From Boseongicola sp. SB0675_bin_26 (GTDB lineage Bacteria > Pseudomonadota > Alphaproteobacteria > Rhodobacterales > Rhodobacteraceae): a stretch of 24,830 nt of DNA. How positions within the stretch are numbered: the first letter of the stretch is position 1; each line of letters begins with the position of its first letter. Both the position numbers and the translations under genes were made by a program. The DNA lies in NCBI GenBank assembly GCA_009843725.1, contig VYCX01000393.1, forward strand, positions 1-24,830, given 5' to 3'. This document shows, one piece after another, positions 16,281-23,685 of the stretch. Below the pieces are notes generated by a model that made no database searches, was not told where the DNA came from, and was given only the letters and a program-made list of their open reading frames with translations.

Positions 16281-16302
16281 CTGTTGCGCTGGACCAATTG
16301 AC

Positions 16303-17535
16303 TCAGCCTTTCCACCACCGTCGAGGCTCGACGTTTTCGGCAAGCTTGTGCGGATTCGTCCGCACCTCGCCATAGATCTCCTGGTAGGTGTCAATGCCGC
16401 CAGCCCAGCCGTTGATCCGCTCGCGCCACTGCTCCCACAGCTGCGGCTGGAATTCGGGTGAACACATTTCCTCGGCCTTCCTGATCTCTGCATCCGACAG
16501 GGCGGCAACACGGACGTTGTTCTTGGCAAAGATCGTCTCAGGACCCTGATGCGGATGCGAGAAGCCAACCGTGTTGACCAGCGCAGCTTCGTTCGCGGCC
16601 TGCACGTGAACCTGCGTAAGGTAAGCCGATTCCATGACGGCGTCTTGCAGCATCCCGTCGAGGCCGTCGAACGTCGAGGCCGACATCGCCGTATGCTCGG
16701 TTCCGCAGAAGAAGCGGAGGTCGACACACTGGCTGACCACCGGCGACATGTTGGCATAGGCCACAGCCGAAGCCCAGGTTTCGGCGCCATCGATCAGACC
16801 TTGCTTGAGCCCGTCAAGGGTTTCCTCCCAAGCCACAGGAACCGGGTTAAGGTTCAGTGCCTGCATCGCGATACGACCGAGTTGAGTGCCCGTTACGCGG
16901 TTCTTGGTGCCGGCGAGCTGCTCGACCGACGTCACGGTCTCCCTGTCCTCCCAGGCCAAGCCAAGCTGGATGCCGCGCAGTTCTGCGTGCGTGAACAGGA
17001 ACTTCAGGCCATGCATTCTCTCGAACGGATCACGCAGAATGCGCTGCGATGCAGGCGAGTACATGAAGTGGTACTGGTCCGCTCGGGAGCGGAACATGTA
17101 AGCGTAGTCCAGCACGTTGAGGTACGGCGCGCCGCCAGCGGAATTCTGGGTTGAGGCCGCGTAGATGTCCACGATGCCTTGCTGCGCTTTCTCGACGCAG
17201 GAAAGCTGACCACAGATCTGGTTGTTGCCGATGAACTCAACGCGGATCTCGCCATCGGTTCGCTCTTCGAGGTCGCGAACGAACTCGAGACAGCCTGCAC
17301 GTTCGATCAGCAGGTTGTCCTGGTTGAAACCGGCTGCGCCGAACTTCAGGTTGTGCCTGGCTTCCTTTGCGTAGCGACGGTTGTATTGCGATTCAGCAGC
17401 CTTGGCCAGATTTGCAGCCGTCATCGCGCCGCCAAAGGCCCCTGCGGCCAAGAACGTCGAACTCAAGCCGTAAGTCCCCGCTATCCTGAAGAAATCACGA
17501 CGCGAAACGCCACTTACGCGATCAAATGCTCCCAT
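16303..17535 (-). CDS. dctP: TRAP transporter solute-binding protein (Tat-exported)
   Basis: The periplasmic ligand-binding subunit of the TRAP system, 410 residues. It begins MGAFDRVSGVSRRDFFRIAG; SRRDFF at 11-16 is a good twin-arginine motif. A hydrophobic stretch to about 43 (LSSTFLAAGAFGGAMTAANL) and AKA-A suggest cleavage near residue 46. The mature part has the DctP pattern: RDLEERTDGEIRVEFIG, VEKAQQGIVDIYAAS, and LKQGLIDGAETWASAV near the ligand site, where the family's Arg (NRVTGTQLGR) binds the carboxylate. I start at 17535, where AAGGGAGAAAGCA precedes the ATG. Tat export implies folding before transport, which is not usual for TRAP proteins. First gene of the operon and divergent from lysR. 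The ligand is unknown, probably a dicarboxylate or related acid. Confidence 0.92.
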   Translation of the reverse strand: MGAFDRVSGVSRRDFFRIAGTYGLSSTFLAAGAFGGAMTAANLAKAAESQYNRRYAKEARHNLKFGAAGFNQDNLLIERAGCLEFVRDLEERTDGEIRVEFIGNNQICGQLSCVEKAQQGIVDIYAASTQNSAGGAPYLNVLDYAYMFRSRADQYHFMYSPASQRILRDPFERMHGLKFLFTHAELRGIQLGLAWEDRETVTSVEQLAGTKNRVTGTQLGRIAMQALNLNPVPVAWEETLDGLKQGLIDGAETWASAVAYANMSPVVSQCVDLRFFCGTEHTAMSASTFDGLDGMLQDAVMESAYLTQVHVQAANEAALVNTVGFSHPHQGPETIFAKNNVRVAALSDAEIRKAEEMCSPEFQPQLWEQWRERINGWAGGIDTYQEIYGEVRTNPHKLAENVEPRRWWKG

Positions 17536-17691
17536 TGCTTTCTCCCTTTCGATGCAATCATTGAGGCTCTTGCGTTCAAAAAAGCCCACGGTGAGCCCGT
17601 CTTGGACAAGGCTGCCAGCCGATTTGTGGTCGTCGATCCCTTCAACACTGGCCACAATCCGATCACCGGTGGCTTTTCGGCAGTTTAAGAG

Positions 17692-17712
17692 TAAGCTATG
17701 CTTCAGAGAAGC
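17692..17712. promoter_or_regulatory. LysR-type operator, site 1
   Basis: TAAGCTATGCTTC (17692-17704) holds the palindrome AAGC-TAT-GCTT, overlapped by GCTTC-AGA-GAAGC (17700-17712). It lies between dctP and lysR, with its centre 42 bases (four helical turns) from site 2. The core matches site 2 and the site upstream of the SDH-like operon. Confidence 0.6.
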
Positions 17713-17731
17713 TAATTCACCTTACAATCTC

Positions 17732-17748
17732 TGAAAGCATTGCTTTCA
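17732..17748. promoter_or_regulatory. LysR-type operator, site 2
   Basis: A perfect palindrome TGAAAGC-ATT-GCTTTCA, 18 bases before the lysR ATG. The core AAGCATTGCTT differs by two central bases from site 1 and by one base from the site at 23557-23567. Its position suits autorepression of lysR. Confidence 0.65.
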
Positions 17749-17766
17749 CGCGAGGCGACCGGATCC

Positions 17767-18657
17767 ATGACAATTCGACTGCTACGTACACTGGTTGCAA
17801 TCGCGGATGCCAAGACCTTCAGCGCGGCTGCCGATGCCGTGCACGTCACCCATGCTGCCGTCAGTCAGCAGATGCAGACGCTGGAGGCCGACCTCGGGAT
17901 TGCATTGTTCAATCGCCGCACCCGGACACCTGAACTGACTCCCGCCGGTCATCAACTCGTCGCAAGGGCTCGCAAGCTGATCGCCGACTACGACAACTTG
18001 GTACCGTCCGTCTTGGCCGATGGCGGCCTGACCGGTGTAGTCACGCTGGGGGCGCTTCGGACGACCCTCACGGGCTTGACACCACGAGCCATGGCGGTGT
18101 TGAAGTCAAGGTTCCCCGAGATCGGATTGCATATCCGGCCCGGACTGACCGGCACATTGCTCGCGGGCATCGAGCGCCGAACGATTGATGCCGCCGTCAT
18201 CACGAAACCGCACCTGATGCCGGTGGGAGTTCTGTTTCGTGAACTGGCACACGAACGGATGCAGTTGATTGCGACCCCCGGAGAGGAAGAAAGTGATCCC
18301 ATCAAGCTGCTAAAGACAAGGCCCTATATCCGCTTCGACCGGAATGCCGTTCTTGGCACGCTGATCGACAACTGGATTGTGTCGAAACGCATCCGCGTGT
18401 CCGAGGCGATGGAATTGGACAGTCCAGAAGCGATTGCGAGCATGGTCCACGCCAATCTTGGCGTCTCCATCGTGCCCAGCCTTGCCGTCAAGCCGCATGA
18501 CAACGTGCCAGTAAAGCGTCTGGACCTTGGGCCTGATGCGCCGACGCGGGTCTTGGGCCTCGCATACCGTGAGGACCTGATCAAGACGAAAGCTGTTGCC
18601 GAGCTCTACGACGCGCTACGCAGTGTCATCGAGAGTGAGCGGGAGGCTTCCGGGTGA
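17767..18657 (+). CDS. LysR-type transcriptional regulator
   Basis: A DNA-binding regulator of 296 residues. The winged HTH occupies about residues 2-60 (TIRLLRTLVAIADAKTFSAA, then HVTHAAVSQQMQTLEADLGI), where AVSQQ is the recognition-helix start. The remainder, from about 90, is the periplasmic-binding-protein-like effector domain (VTLGALRTTLTGLTPRAMAV, SPEAIASMVHANLGVSIVPS). It is divergent from the TRAP operon and convergent with the fumarase-like genes, 18 bases apart, so it sits between the two blocks it probably controls. I choose the ATG at 17767; GAGGCGA lies upstream. Two palindromes in its promoter suggest autoregulation and control of dctP. The effector is likely a pathway acid, by inference. 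Confidence 0.94.
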   Translation: MTIRLLRTLVAIADAKTFSAAADAVHVTHAAVSQQMQTLEADLGIALFNRRTRTPELTPAGHQLVARARKLIADYDNLVPSVLADGGLTGVVTLGALRTTLTGLTPRAMAVLKSRFPEIGLHIRPGLTGTLLAGIERRTIDAAVITKPHLMPVGVLFRELAHERMQLIATPGEEESDPIKLLKTRPYIRFDRNAVLGTLIDNWIVSKRIRVSEAMELDSPEAIASMVHANLGVSIVPSLAVKPHDNVPVKRLDLGPDAPTRVLGLAYREDLIKTKAVAELYDALRSVIESEREASG

Positions 18658-18668
18658 CGGCACTCCCG
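18640..18668. terminator. Possible shared hairpin between convergent genes
   Basis: Perfect arms CGGGAG (18640-18645) and CTCCCG (18663-18668) flank a 17-base loop across the lysR stop codon, next to the end of the fumarase beta gene. There is no T-tract and the loop is long, so support is weak. Confidence 0.25.
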
Positions 18669-18675
18669 ATTGGTC

Positions 18676-19344
18676 CTAGATCACTTCATCCGTCCGGTCA
18701 TCGGTTTCACCGTAGCGCTTCATCACTGCCGGCTTCGTCCCCCTGTAGACCCGCGCGACATTCTCGGCGATCTTGGCATTTTCCCTCTCGAACAGACAGT
18801 CGCCATTGAGGTCAGAAGCCACGATGAACGGCCCCATCCGGTTGCACTTGATGACCCACATCGCCTGCGCCAAGCCCAGTTCCTCGTGCCAGTGAACCGC
18901 TTCGACCCTTTCCACCCCGCGCCCGAGCAATGCGCCTGTGCCATAGCCGACGGTAGACAGGTACACGGCGCCGTTTGGCACGAAATATTCCTTGTAGTCT
19001 TCTGACGTCATCCCGCCCTTGCCGACGATGAGCTTGGCACCTGTCCTGGCCATCCACTCTGGCAGCCACTTGGCGAAACGGAATGAGGCAGTCGCCGTGA
19101 CAGCTCCTATGTCAAACGAGCCGTCCGCATTGATCCGCGCTGCAGGCGAGCAATGAAAGTTTGCGGCTGATTCCGACGGAAGCTCCATCGGGACATTTGC
19201 CCGATCCGCCAGCGCGCGCATGTAGACGCCCTCGCGCGCGGTGTACATCAGCCCGTTCAGATAAACGACATCACCCAGACGCAGGCTGGCGATCGCCTCG
19301 GAAGTCGGGGTTGTCGACAGCCGGATTTCGCGCGGGACGCTCAT
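18676..19344 (-). CDS. Class I fumarase/tartrate dehydratase beta subunit
   Basis: C-terminal partner of an iron-sulfur hydro-lyase, 222 residues (TtdB/FumA-C type). The fold's hallmarks are LRLGDVVYLNGLMYTAREGV, where the Thr-Ala-Arg motif binds a substrate carboxylate, FHCSPAARINADGSFDIGAV, and LIVGKGGMTSEDYKEYFVPN with the conserved KGGM. It overlaps the alpha gene by ATGA, so the two subunits are translationally coupled. The reaction is a reversible addition of water to a fumarate-like double bond. Fumarate, tartrate and mesaconate enzymes share this fold, so substrate cannot be fixed from sequence. It is the last gene of a long overlapping operon. Confidence 0.92.
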   Translation of the reverse strand: MSVPREIRLSTTPTSEAIASLRLGDVVYLNGLMYTAREGVYMRALADRANVPMELPSESAANFHCSPAARINADGSFDIGAVTATASFRFAKWLPEWMARTGAKLIVGKGGMTSEDYKEYFVPNGAVYLSTVGYGTGALLGRGVERVEAVHWHEELGLAQAMWVIKCNRMGPFIVASDLNGDCLFERENAKIAENVARVYRGTKPAVMKRYGETDDRTDEVI

Positions 19345-20303
19345 TCCGCCGCCTCCCTGACCGGTGACCAGTCAATCGTCTCGCGGCGCTGGTAGTCGGT
19401 GAACCATGCAGGGTCCGTTCGGAACACCACTTGGCCACCAGCATGAATGCGCGCGACCGCGCGACGCGACGACAGGCAGAAGGCATGCACCGACATAGGC
19501 ATGCCGCCCGTATGGCAAAAGCCAACCTCTATGTTGCAATCGATTACCATGTTCTTGCCGACGAAGCCCATCGCCCCCATGCCGATCGAATTGCCTAGCT
19601 CCTTGAACTCATCCTCAAGTTCAGCAATGCGCGGATCGGAATTTCGGCTGCCAACTACGCGCAGTACGGAGGCCCGCTTGCCCAGCGTCATGCAGATGTC
19701 CTTGGATCCGCCGAGGCCGATGCCGATGATCGCAGGCTGGCAAGCGAGGCCGCGTTTCCCGAATGCCATCAGGCTGTCGAGGTAGAACCGCTTGATCCCC
19801 TGAATGCCGTCCGATGGAAAGAGCATTCGGTAATCCGTCCCGAAGAGGCCGCCTTTGTGAACAGTGATCAAGTCGACCCACTCGCCCTCGGGCTCAGGCT
19901 CAAACCCGTACTCGATCTCCGGCGCGCCAATGCCCACATTGTTGTTGTGATCCGTGCGCCAAAGCGGATGGACACGGTTTGGGCGCAAGGGCACGCCGCT
20001 GGTGGAATTGGCCGTCGCCCGACGCAGTGCAGCCTCCAGGGCGACCATGCCGCCCTCAACTTGCGTCTCGTTGCCAAGCTTCACGAACCACCTCGGCACG
20101 CCTGTGTCGCCACACATGGCACGGCGGTCTTCCTTTGCAACTTCGTAGTTTTCAAGCATCGCCTTCAGGACGAAAGACGACAGATCGCCATCCTCGGAAT
20201 CGGCAGCCGCCCGAAGCCCGTCAAGGTAGTCCTGGGGGATTTCAATGGCTGCCTTGTCCATCAAGGCCTCGGCAGTCTCCTGGATCAACTGGATTGGTAT
20301 CAT
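19341..20303 (-). CDS. Class I fumarase/tartrate dehydratase alpha subunit
   Basis: The iron-sulfur subunit, 320 residues, of a two-part class I fumarase-type hydratase (TtdA/FumA-N). Three Cys for an oxygen-sensitive [4Fe-4S] cluster are visible: C64 in MCGDTGVP, C188 in GLACQPAIIGIGLGG and C273 in EVGFCHTGGMPMSV. DHNNNVGIGAPEI and GGLFGTDYRMLFP are further conserved segments. It starts at 20303 with its ATG overlapping the stop of the flavoprotein gene (ATGA), and its own stop overlaps the beta gene. The context next to an SDH-like complex suggests it hydrates the unsaturated product of that complex. Housekeeping fumarase is the alternative, but linkage to a LysR/TRAP block argues for a special substrate. 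Confidence 0.93.
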   Translation of the reverse strand: MIPIQLIQETAEALMDKAAIEIPQDYLDGLRAAADSEDGDLSSFVLKAMLENYEVAKEDRRAMCGDTGVPRWFVKLGNETQVEGGMVALEAALRRATANSTSGVPLRPNRVHPLWRTDHNNNVGIGAPEIEYGFEPEPEGEWVDLITVHKGGLFGTDYRMLFPSDGIQGIKRFYLDSLMAFGKRGLACQPAIIGIGLGGSKDICMTLGKRASVLRVVGSRNSDPRIAELEDEFKELGNSIGMGAMGFVGKNMVIDCNIEVGFCHTGGMPMSVHAFCLSSRRAVARIHAGGQVVFRTDPAWFTDYQRRETIDWSPVREAAE

Positions 20304-22057
20304 TGTGCGGTCACCAGTGTTTCGGGTGCGTCATCGGGCAAGATGGTCTCGCCGGGGCGCACAATAGTGAATTGGACGGGTTCGCGAGTCACGCCCACCG
20401 TGCCGCCCTGCAGGCGCGCAAGCGTGAACTCGCTGTCTTCCATCGCGCCTGGGTCGGGGTGATCTTCGCGGAAATGCGCACCACGAGAGTTTTCGCGGGC
20501 GATTCCGGCCTTGGCAATCACCTCGGAAATGTCGCAGAGCGAGCGCAGGTCCAGCCAGTCGTGCCAAGTCAGGTTGAAGGCAAGATTCTCCTTCGCGACT
20601 CCCACGTCCATCAGCGCCTCTGACGTCTCGGCGATTCCGGCGAGGCCGCGCCTCATCCCGGCTTCGGTCCGCATCACGCCAACATCCTCCCACATCACGT
20701 CTTGGAGCCGTTTGCGAAGCGGCAGGACAAGATCGGGCTTGCGGCTGAGTGGATGAACCGCGCGAACCATTTCAGCTGCCAGAACGTCTTCATCGGGATC
20801 GCGCAAAGTCATGCCATCAACGTCCGCGCCCATTGTGTCGCCCGCGATTCCGCCGTAAACGGTCGAGTTCGCCACCCCGTTGCCGCCCAGCCGGTTCGAA
20901 CCATGTGCTCCGCCTGCGTCTTCGCCAGCGACATAGAGCCCCTCCATCTCTGTGCGCGCATCCACGTCCACGACAACACCGCCCATGAAATAGTGTGCGG
21001 TGGGCACAATCTCGACCTTGCCCGCAGCCAAATCGAATCCGCAGTCGGCGCAGCGTTTGACCATGCCCTTGAAGTGCTGACGGACATTCTCTGGCCCCAA
21101 ATGGGACATCGAGATGAAGACACCTCCCTGCCCCGGTTGGTTTTTCTTGCGCATCTCGGCAAAGATGCCGCGGCTGACAACGTCGCGGGTGGCGCGTTCA
21201 CCCTTGGCGTCGTAGTCAAACAGAAACCGCTGACCGGCGTGGTTGATCAATTGACCGCCCGCGCCGCGCAGCCCTTCTTCCAGTACCGTGCCGGTCATCC
21301 GGGTGTGATCGCCGGCCAATAGTCCCGTGGGATGGAATTGCACCATCTCCATGTCGCGAAGCGCCAGCCCCGCCCGCAGCGCCATCGCCAAGCCATCCAT
21401 GGTCTTGTCGCCAGAAGGCGTGTGGTACTTGTACATGGTCGGGCCACCGCCAGTGGCCATCAGCACCGTCTTGGCGCGAACCAGCCGGAACTGGCCGGTG
21501 CGCATGTCGATCATCAAGACCCCGGCAAGGGATGCGCCATCCCTTGTCGGGATCAGCCCAACCGCGCGATGCTCCTGCAGCCTTTCGGTGCCGCCTGCGA
21601 GCACCTTTTCCATCAGGCGGTTGATGATCTCAATGCCAGTAAGGTCACCCTTGTGCACGGTCCGGTCGGCGGTTTGTCCGGCAAAGGCCTTTTGATGCAG
21701 CGAGCCATCCGGGTTGCGGTCAAAGAAACAGCCGATCTCGTTTTCCAGTTCTCGAATGCGCACCACAGCCTGCTCGCACAATCGCCAGGCCATGTCCTGA
21801 TTGGGAAGCCATGTGCCGCCGCGGATCGTGTCCATGAAATGTCGCGCGACCGTGTCACCGCCGCCAAGCGCTACATTGTAGCCGCCCTGAACCATGCGCG
21901 TGCATCCGCACTTGCCGATCAGGCCCTTGACGGCGATCGTGATCCTTGTGCCGTCAGGCGCGCTTTGCTGGGCATGGAGCGCCGCGAACAACCCCGCGCC
22001 GCCGGTGCCGAGAATCAAGATGTCGGTGTCGTGCCTTTCAATGTCAGAGATGCGCAT
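20300..22057 (-). CDS. SDH/FRD-type flavoprotein subunit
   Basis: The catalytic FAD subunit, 585 residues. The N-terminal dinucleotide site is ILGTGGAGLFAALHA (about 15-29). Active-site residues of succinate dehydrogenase are kept: H242 (QFHPTG), R291 (TRDVVSR), H355 (TAHYFMGG) and R389 (GSNRLGGNG). Two differences from SDH/FRD stand out. The loop that normally reads RSHTVxAQGG is KCGCTRMVQGG, so the His carrying covalent FAD is replaced by C52. The Thr-Glu before the RGxGG loop (VTEGxRGxGG) is E260-E261 (LEEGLRGAGG), changing a residue that contacts the substrate carboxylate. The C-terminal SDH domain (WHDWLDLRSLCDISEVI) is present. The ATG at 22057 lies one base past the upstream anchor gene's stop. 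The likely reaction is alpha,beta-desaturation of a dicarboxylate, passing electrons to quinone; reductase direction is possible. Confidence 0.9.
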   Translation of the reverse strand: MRISDIERHDTDILILGTGGAGLFAALHAQQSAPDGTRITIAVKGLIGKCGCTRMVQGGYNVALGGGDTVARHFMDTIRGGTWLPNQDMAWRLCEQAVVRIRELENEIGCFFDRNPDGSLHQKAFAGQTADRTVHKGDLTGIEIINRLMEKVLAGGTERLQEHRAVGLIPTRDGASLAGVLMIDMRTGQFRLVRAKTVLMATGGGPTMYKYHTPSGDKTMDGLAMALRAGLALRDMEMVQFHPTGLLAGDHTRMTGTVLEEGLRGAGGQLINHAGQRFLFDYDAKGERATRDVVSRGIFAEMRKKNQPGQGGVFISMSHLGPENVRQHFKGMVKRCADCGFDLAAGKVEIVPTAHYFMGGVVVDVDARTEMEGLYVAGEDAGGAHGSNRLGGNGVANSTVYGGIAGDTMGADVDGMTLRDPDEDVLAAEMVRAVHPLSRKPDLVLPLRKRLQDVMWEDVGVMRTEAGMRRGLAGIAETSEALMDVGVAKENLAFNLTWHDWLDLRSLCDISEVIAKAGIARENSRGAHFREDHPDPGAMEDSEFTLARLQGGTVGVTREPVQFTIVRPGETILPDDAPETLVTAQ

Positions 22058-22058
22058 C

Positions 22059-22412
22059 TCACACCGCCTTCAGCAAGAAAAGAGCTGCGATCAAGAATGA
22101 TGTCGCGGCAGCACCGGCTGCCAGGGACTTTTGCGACGGTCGCCACGGGAGCCATTCCAACGCCATAAGGCGCAAACCGCCAAACATGTGCACGGCGAGC
22201 AGGAAGACCAGGCCACATTCAGCCAGCTTGACCGCGCTCGCCTCTGTCATTGCAAGGAAGGCGTCCAGGCGTTTGGGAGCCGTCGTTGCCGTGGCCAGCA
22301 CCCAGAAATGAAAGGGCAGAAACACCGCCAATCCAACGCCGGAGAGCCGGTGCAGTACATAGGCAAGCCACAGCGGATGGGCGCGCGAGGCAATGCCTCT
22401 TGCAGCTCTCAT
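22059..22412 (-). CDS. SdhC-like cytochrome b membrane anchor
   Basis: A 117-residue membrane protein with three hydrophobic helices (about 22-42, 57-77, 94-114). LAYVLHRLSGVGLAVFLPFH resembles the SdhC 'HRxTGxxL' segment, where a Ser and Arg line the quinone site. LAVHMFGGLRLMALEW matches the second helix with a heme-b His candidate. The ATG at 22412 overlaps the preceding anchor gene by ATGA; the frame is open further upstream, but only this start gives an SdhC-like protein. It anchors the iron-sulfur and flavin subunits to the inner membrane. Assignment rests on motifs, size and position. Confidence 0.85.
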   Translation of the reverse strand: MRAARGIASRAHPLWLAYVLHRLSGVGLAVFLPFHFWVLATATTAPKRLDAFLAMTEASAVKLAECGLVFLLAVHMFGGLRLMALEWLPWRPSQKSLAAGAAATSFLIAALFLLKAV

Positions 22413-22741
22413 GCGAAGGTCACGGCCCAGACGGCACGCGCTCCTAGCGCAAAGAGTCCCAGGCCCGTGATCCACATGACAACTTCCAGGGCCGCGCCCT
22501 TGAGACCAACCCACTCATGAACGACCGCGCGCACGCCTATGGCCGCATGGACCGACACAGCGACGACGAAGATACCGTAGAACATGAACCATAGGGCAGA
22601 CTCGCGCGTGCGACCGAGAATCTCTGCCGCACTCAGTCCGCCCTGGACAGCATATACTATCACCGCCAAATGCCCGAGCACCAAAGGCACCATCAAGAGC
22701 GCAGTGATCCGTTGCAGAAAATACAGGCGCACACTCAGCAT
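22409..22741 (-). CDS. SdhD-like membrane anchor subunit
   Basis: A 110-residue protein with three hydrophobic helices (about 12-33, 51-72, 84-106). LQRITALLMVPLVLGHLAV resembles the SdhD first helix. VHAAIGVRAVVHEWVG matches the SdhD 'HAxxGxxxVxxDY' segment that holds a heme ligand. The ATG at 22741 overlaps the end of the iron-sulfur gene by 7 bases, and its own stop overlaps the next anchor. With that anchor it should form the heme b and quinone part of the complex. Sequence divergence is normal for this subunit, so the call depends on context as well as motifs. Confidence 0.83.
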   Translation of the reverse strand: MLSVRLYFLQRITALLMVPLVLGHLAVIVYAVQGGLSAAEILGRTRESALWFMFYGIFVVAVSVHAAIGVRAVVHEWVGLKGAALEVVMWITGLGLFALGARAVWAVTFA

Positions 22742-23463
22742 CCACGCACCCTGTTGAAAAACGACTTGGTGGTTTCGCGCTTCAACCCCGCAATGGCCGA
22801 CATCGGGTCGAGCTCGTAGGGGCAATAGGCTGTGCAGGATCCCATCGAGTGGCAGTTCTGGCACCCGCCTTTGCCAGAGACCGCATCCAGAATGGCATTT
22901 CGCCCTTCGTCCTTGGCGTCATTCAGCAAGGTCCATGCCCGCTGCAGCGCCGCCGGGCCAAGATACTCCGGATTGCCCGCCACCGTATCACAGGCGGCAT
23001 AGCAGACCGAGCAGTTGATGCACTCGATCCCAGCATTTGCCTCGAGCCGCGCTGCGCTCTTCTCGTCCACCGGCGCAATGGGATCCTCTCGGGTCAGCCC
23101 GCCATGGTGCATGCCTTCAGCAGCGATCCATTTTTCAAAGAACGGGTCCATGTCCACGACAAGGTCCTTTATTGTCGGCAAATTGCGCAAGGGTCCGATT
23201 GTGATCGCATTGCCCTCAAGGACTTTCGAAACATGCGTTCGGCACGTCCAGCGAGGCACTCCATTCACCATCATCGCGCAAGAGCCGCACATGCCGACCC
23301 GACAGGCAAACCTGTAGCTCAGGGTGGGATCGGCGTATTGCTGTATCCAGGACACGACATCGAGCACGGTCTGGCTTTCATGGGCAGGCACGTGGAACAC
23401 ATGCTGCGCGCTCTTTGCGGCAGCACCACGCTCAATTGTCACCTTGAGAGACTTCGAGGTCAT
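22735..23463 (-). CDS. SDH/FRD-type iron-sulfur subunit
   Basis: The electron-transfer subunit, 242 residues, with the three expected clusters. The [2Fe-2S] ligands are in FACRVGMCGSCAMMVNG plus the following RWTC. The [4Fe-4S] motif is CINCSVCYAAC at about 149-159, and CQNCHSMGSCTAYCP supplies the [3Fe-4S] and remaining ligands. There is one extra Cys before the CHS motif compared with E. coli SdhB. YLGPAALQRAWTLLNDAKD is the conserved spacer. The ATG at 23463 has AGGCGGAA just upstream. It is the first gene of the overlapping iron-sulfur/anchor/anchor/flavin/hydratase operon, an order unlike classical sdhCDAB or frdABCD. A LysR-type site lies about 95 bases upstream. Confidence 0.93.
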   Translation of the reverse strand: MTSKSLKVTIERGAAAKSAQHVFHVPAHESQTVLDVVSWIQQYADPTLSYRFACRVGMCGSCAMMVNGVPRWTCRTHVSKVLEGNAITIGPLRNLPTIKDLVVDMDPFFEKWIAAEGMHHGGLTREDPIAPVDEKSAARLEANAGIECINCSVCYAACDTVAGNPEYLGPAALQRAWTLLNDAKDEGRNAILDAVSGKGGCQNCHSMGSCTAYCPYELDPMSAIAGLKRETTKSFFNRVRGC

Positions 23464-23555
23464 TTCCGCCTAGGTCGTCCATGCATGGCAAGCTTCGCAA
23501 CAGAGCATAATCGACAGGCTTGCTTGATGAACGCGATAATTTCTTTATTTTTCCA

Positions 23556-23568
23556 TAAGAATTGCTTA
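23556..23568. promoter_or_regulatory. LysR-type operator, site 3
   Basis: TAAGAATTGCTTA is a T-N11-A site with matching ends (TAAG/CTTA), in an AT-rich patch about 95 bases upstream of the iron-sulfur gene. Its core AAGAATTGCTT differs by one base from site 2 in the lysR promoter. It probably brings the SDH-like operon under the same regulator. Confidence 0.6.
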
Positions 23569-23610
23569 CAGATTGCATCTTGCCGAAGCACTGTCAAAGG
23601 TGTCGCGACG

Positions 23611-23642
23611 ATGGCCTGCCGGCCTTGGTTCGCGCAGGCCAT
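23611..23642. terminator. Hairpin downstream of the alcohol dehydrogenase
   Basis: Perfect 9-bp arms ATGGCCTGC (23611-23619) and GCAGGCCAT (23634-23642) with a 14-base loop lie 44 bases past the stop of the minus-strand dehydrogenase. With no T-tract, a weak or factor-dependent terminator or processing site before the SDH-like operon is the likeliest reading. Confidence 0.35.
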
Positions 23643-23685
23643 GGAGGCGCCTGTCGGTCAGTCGCATTGAGTGAACGAGTGGTGC

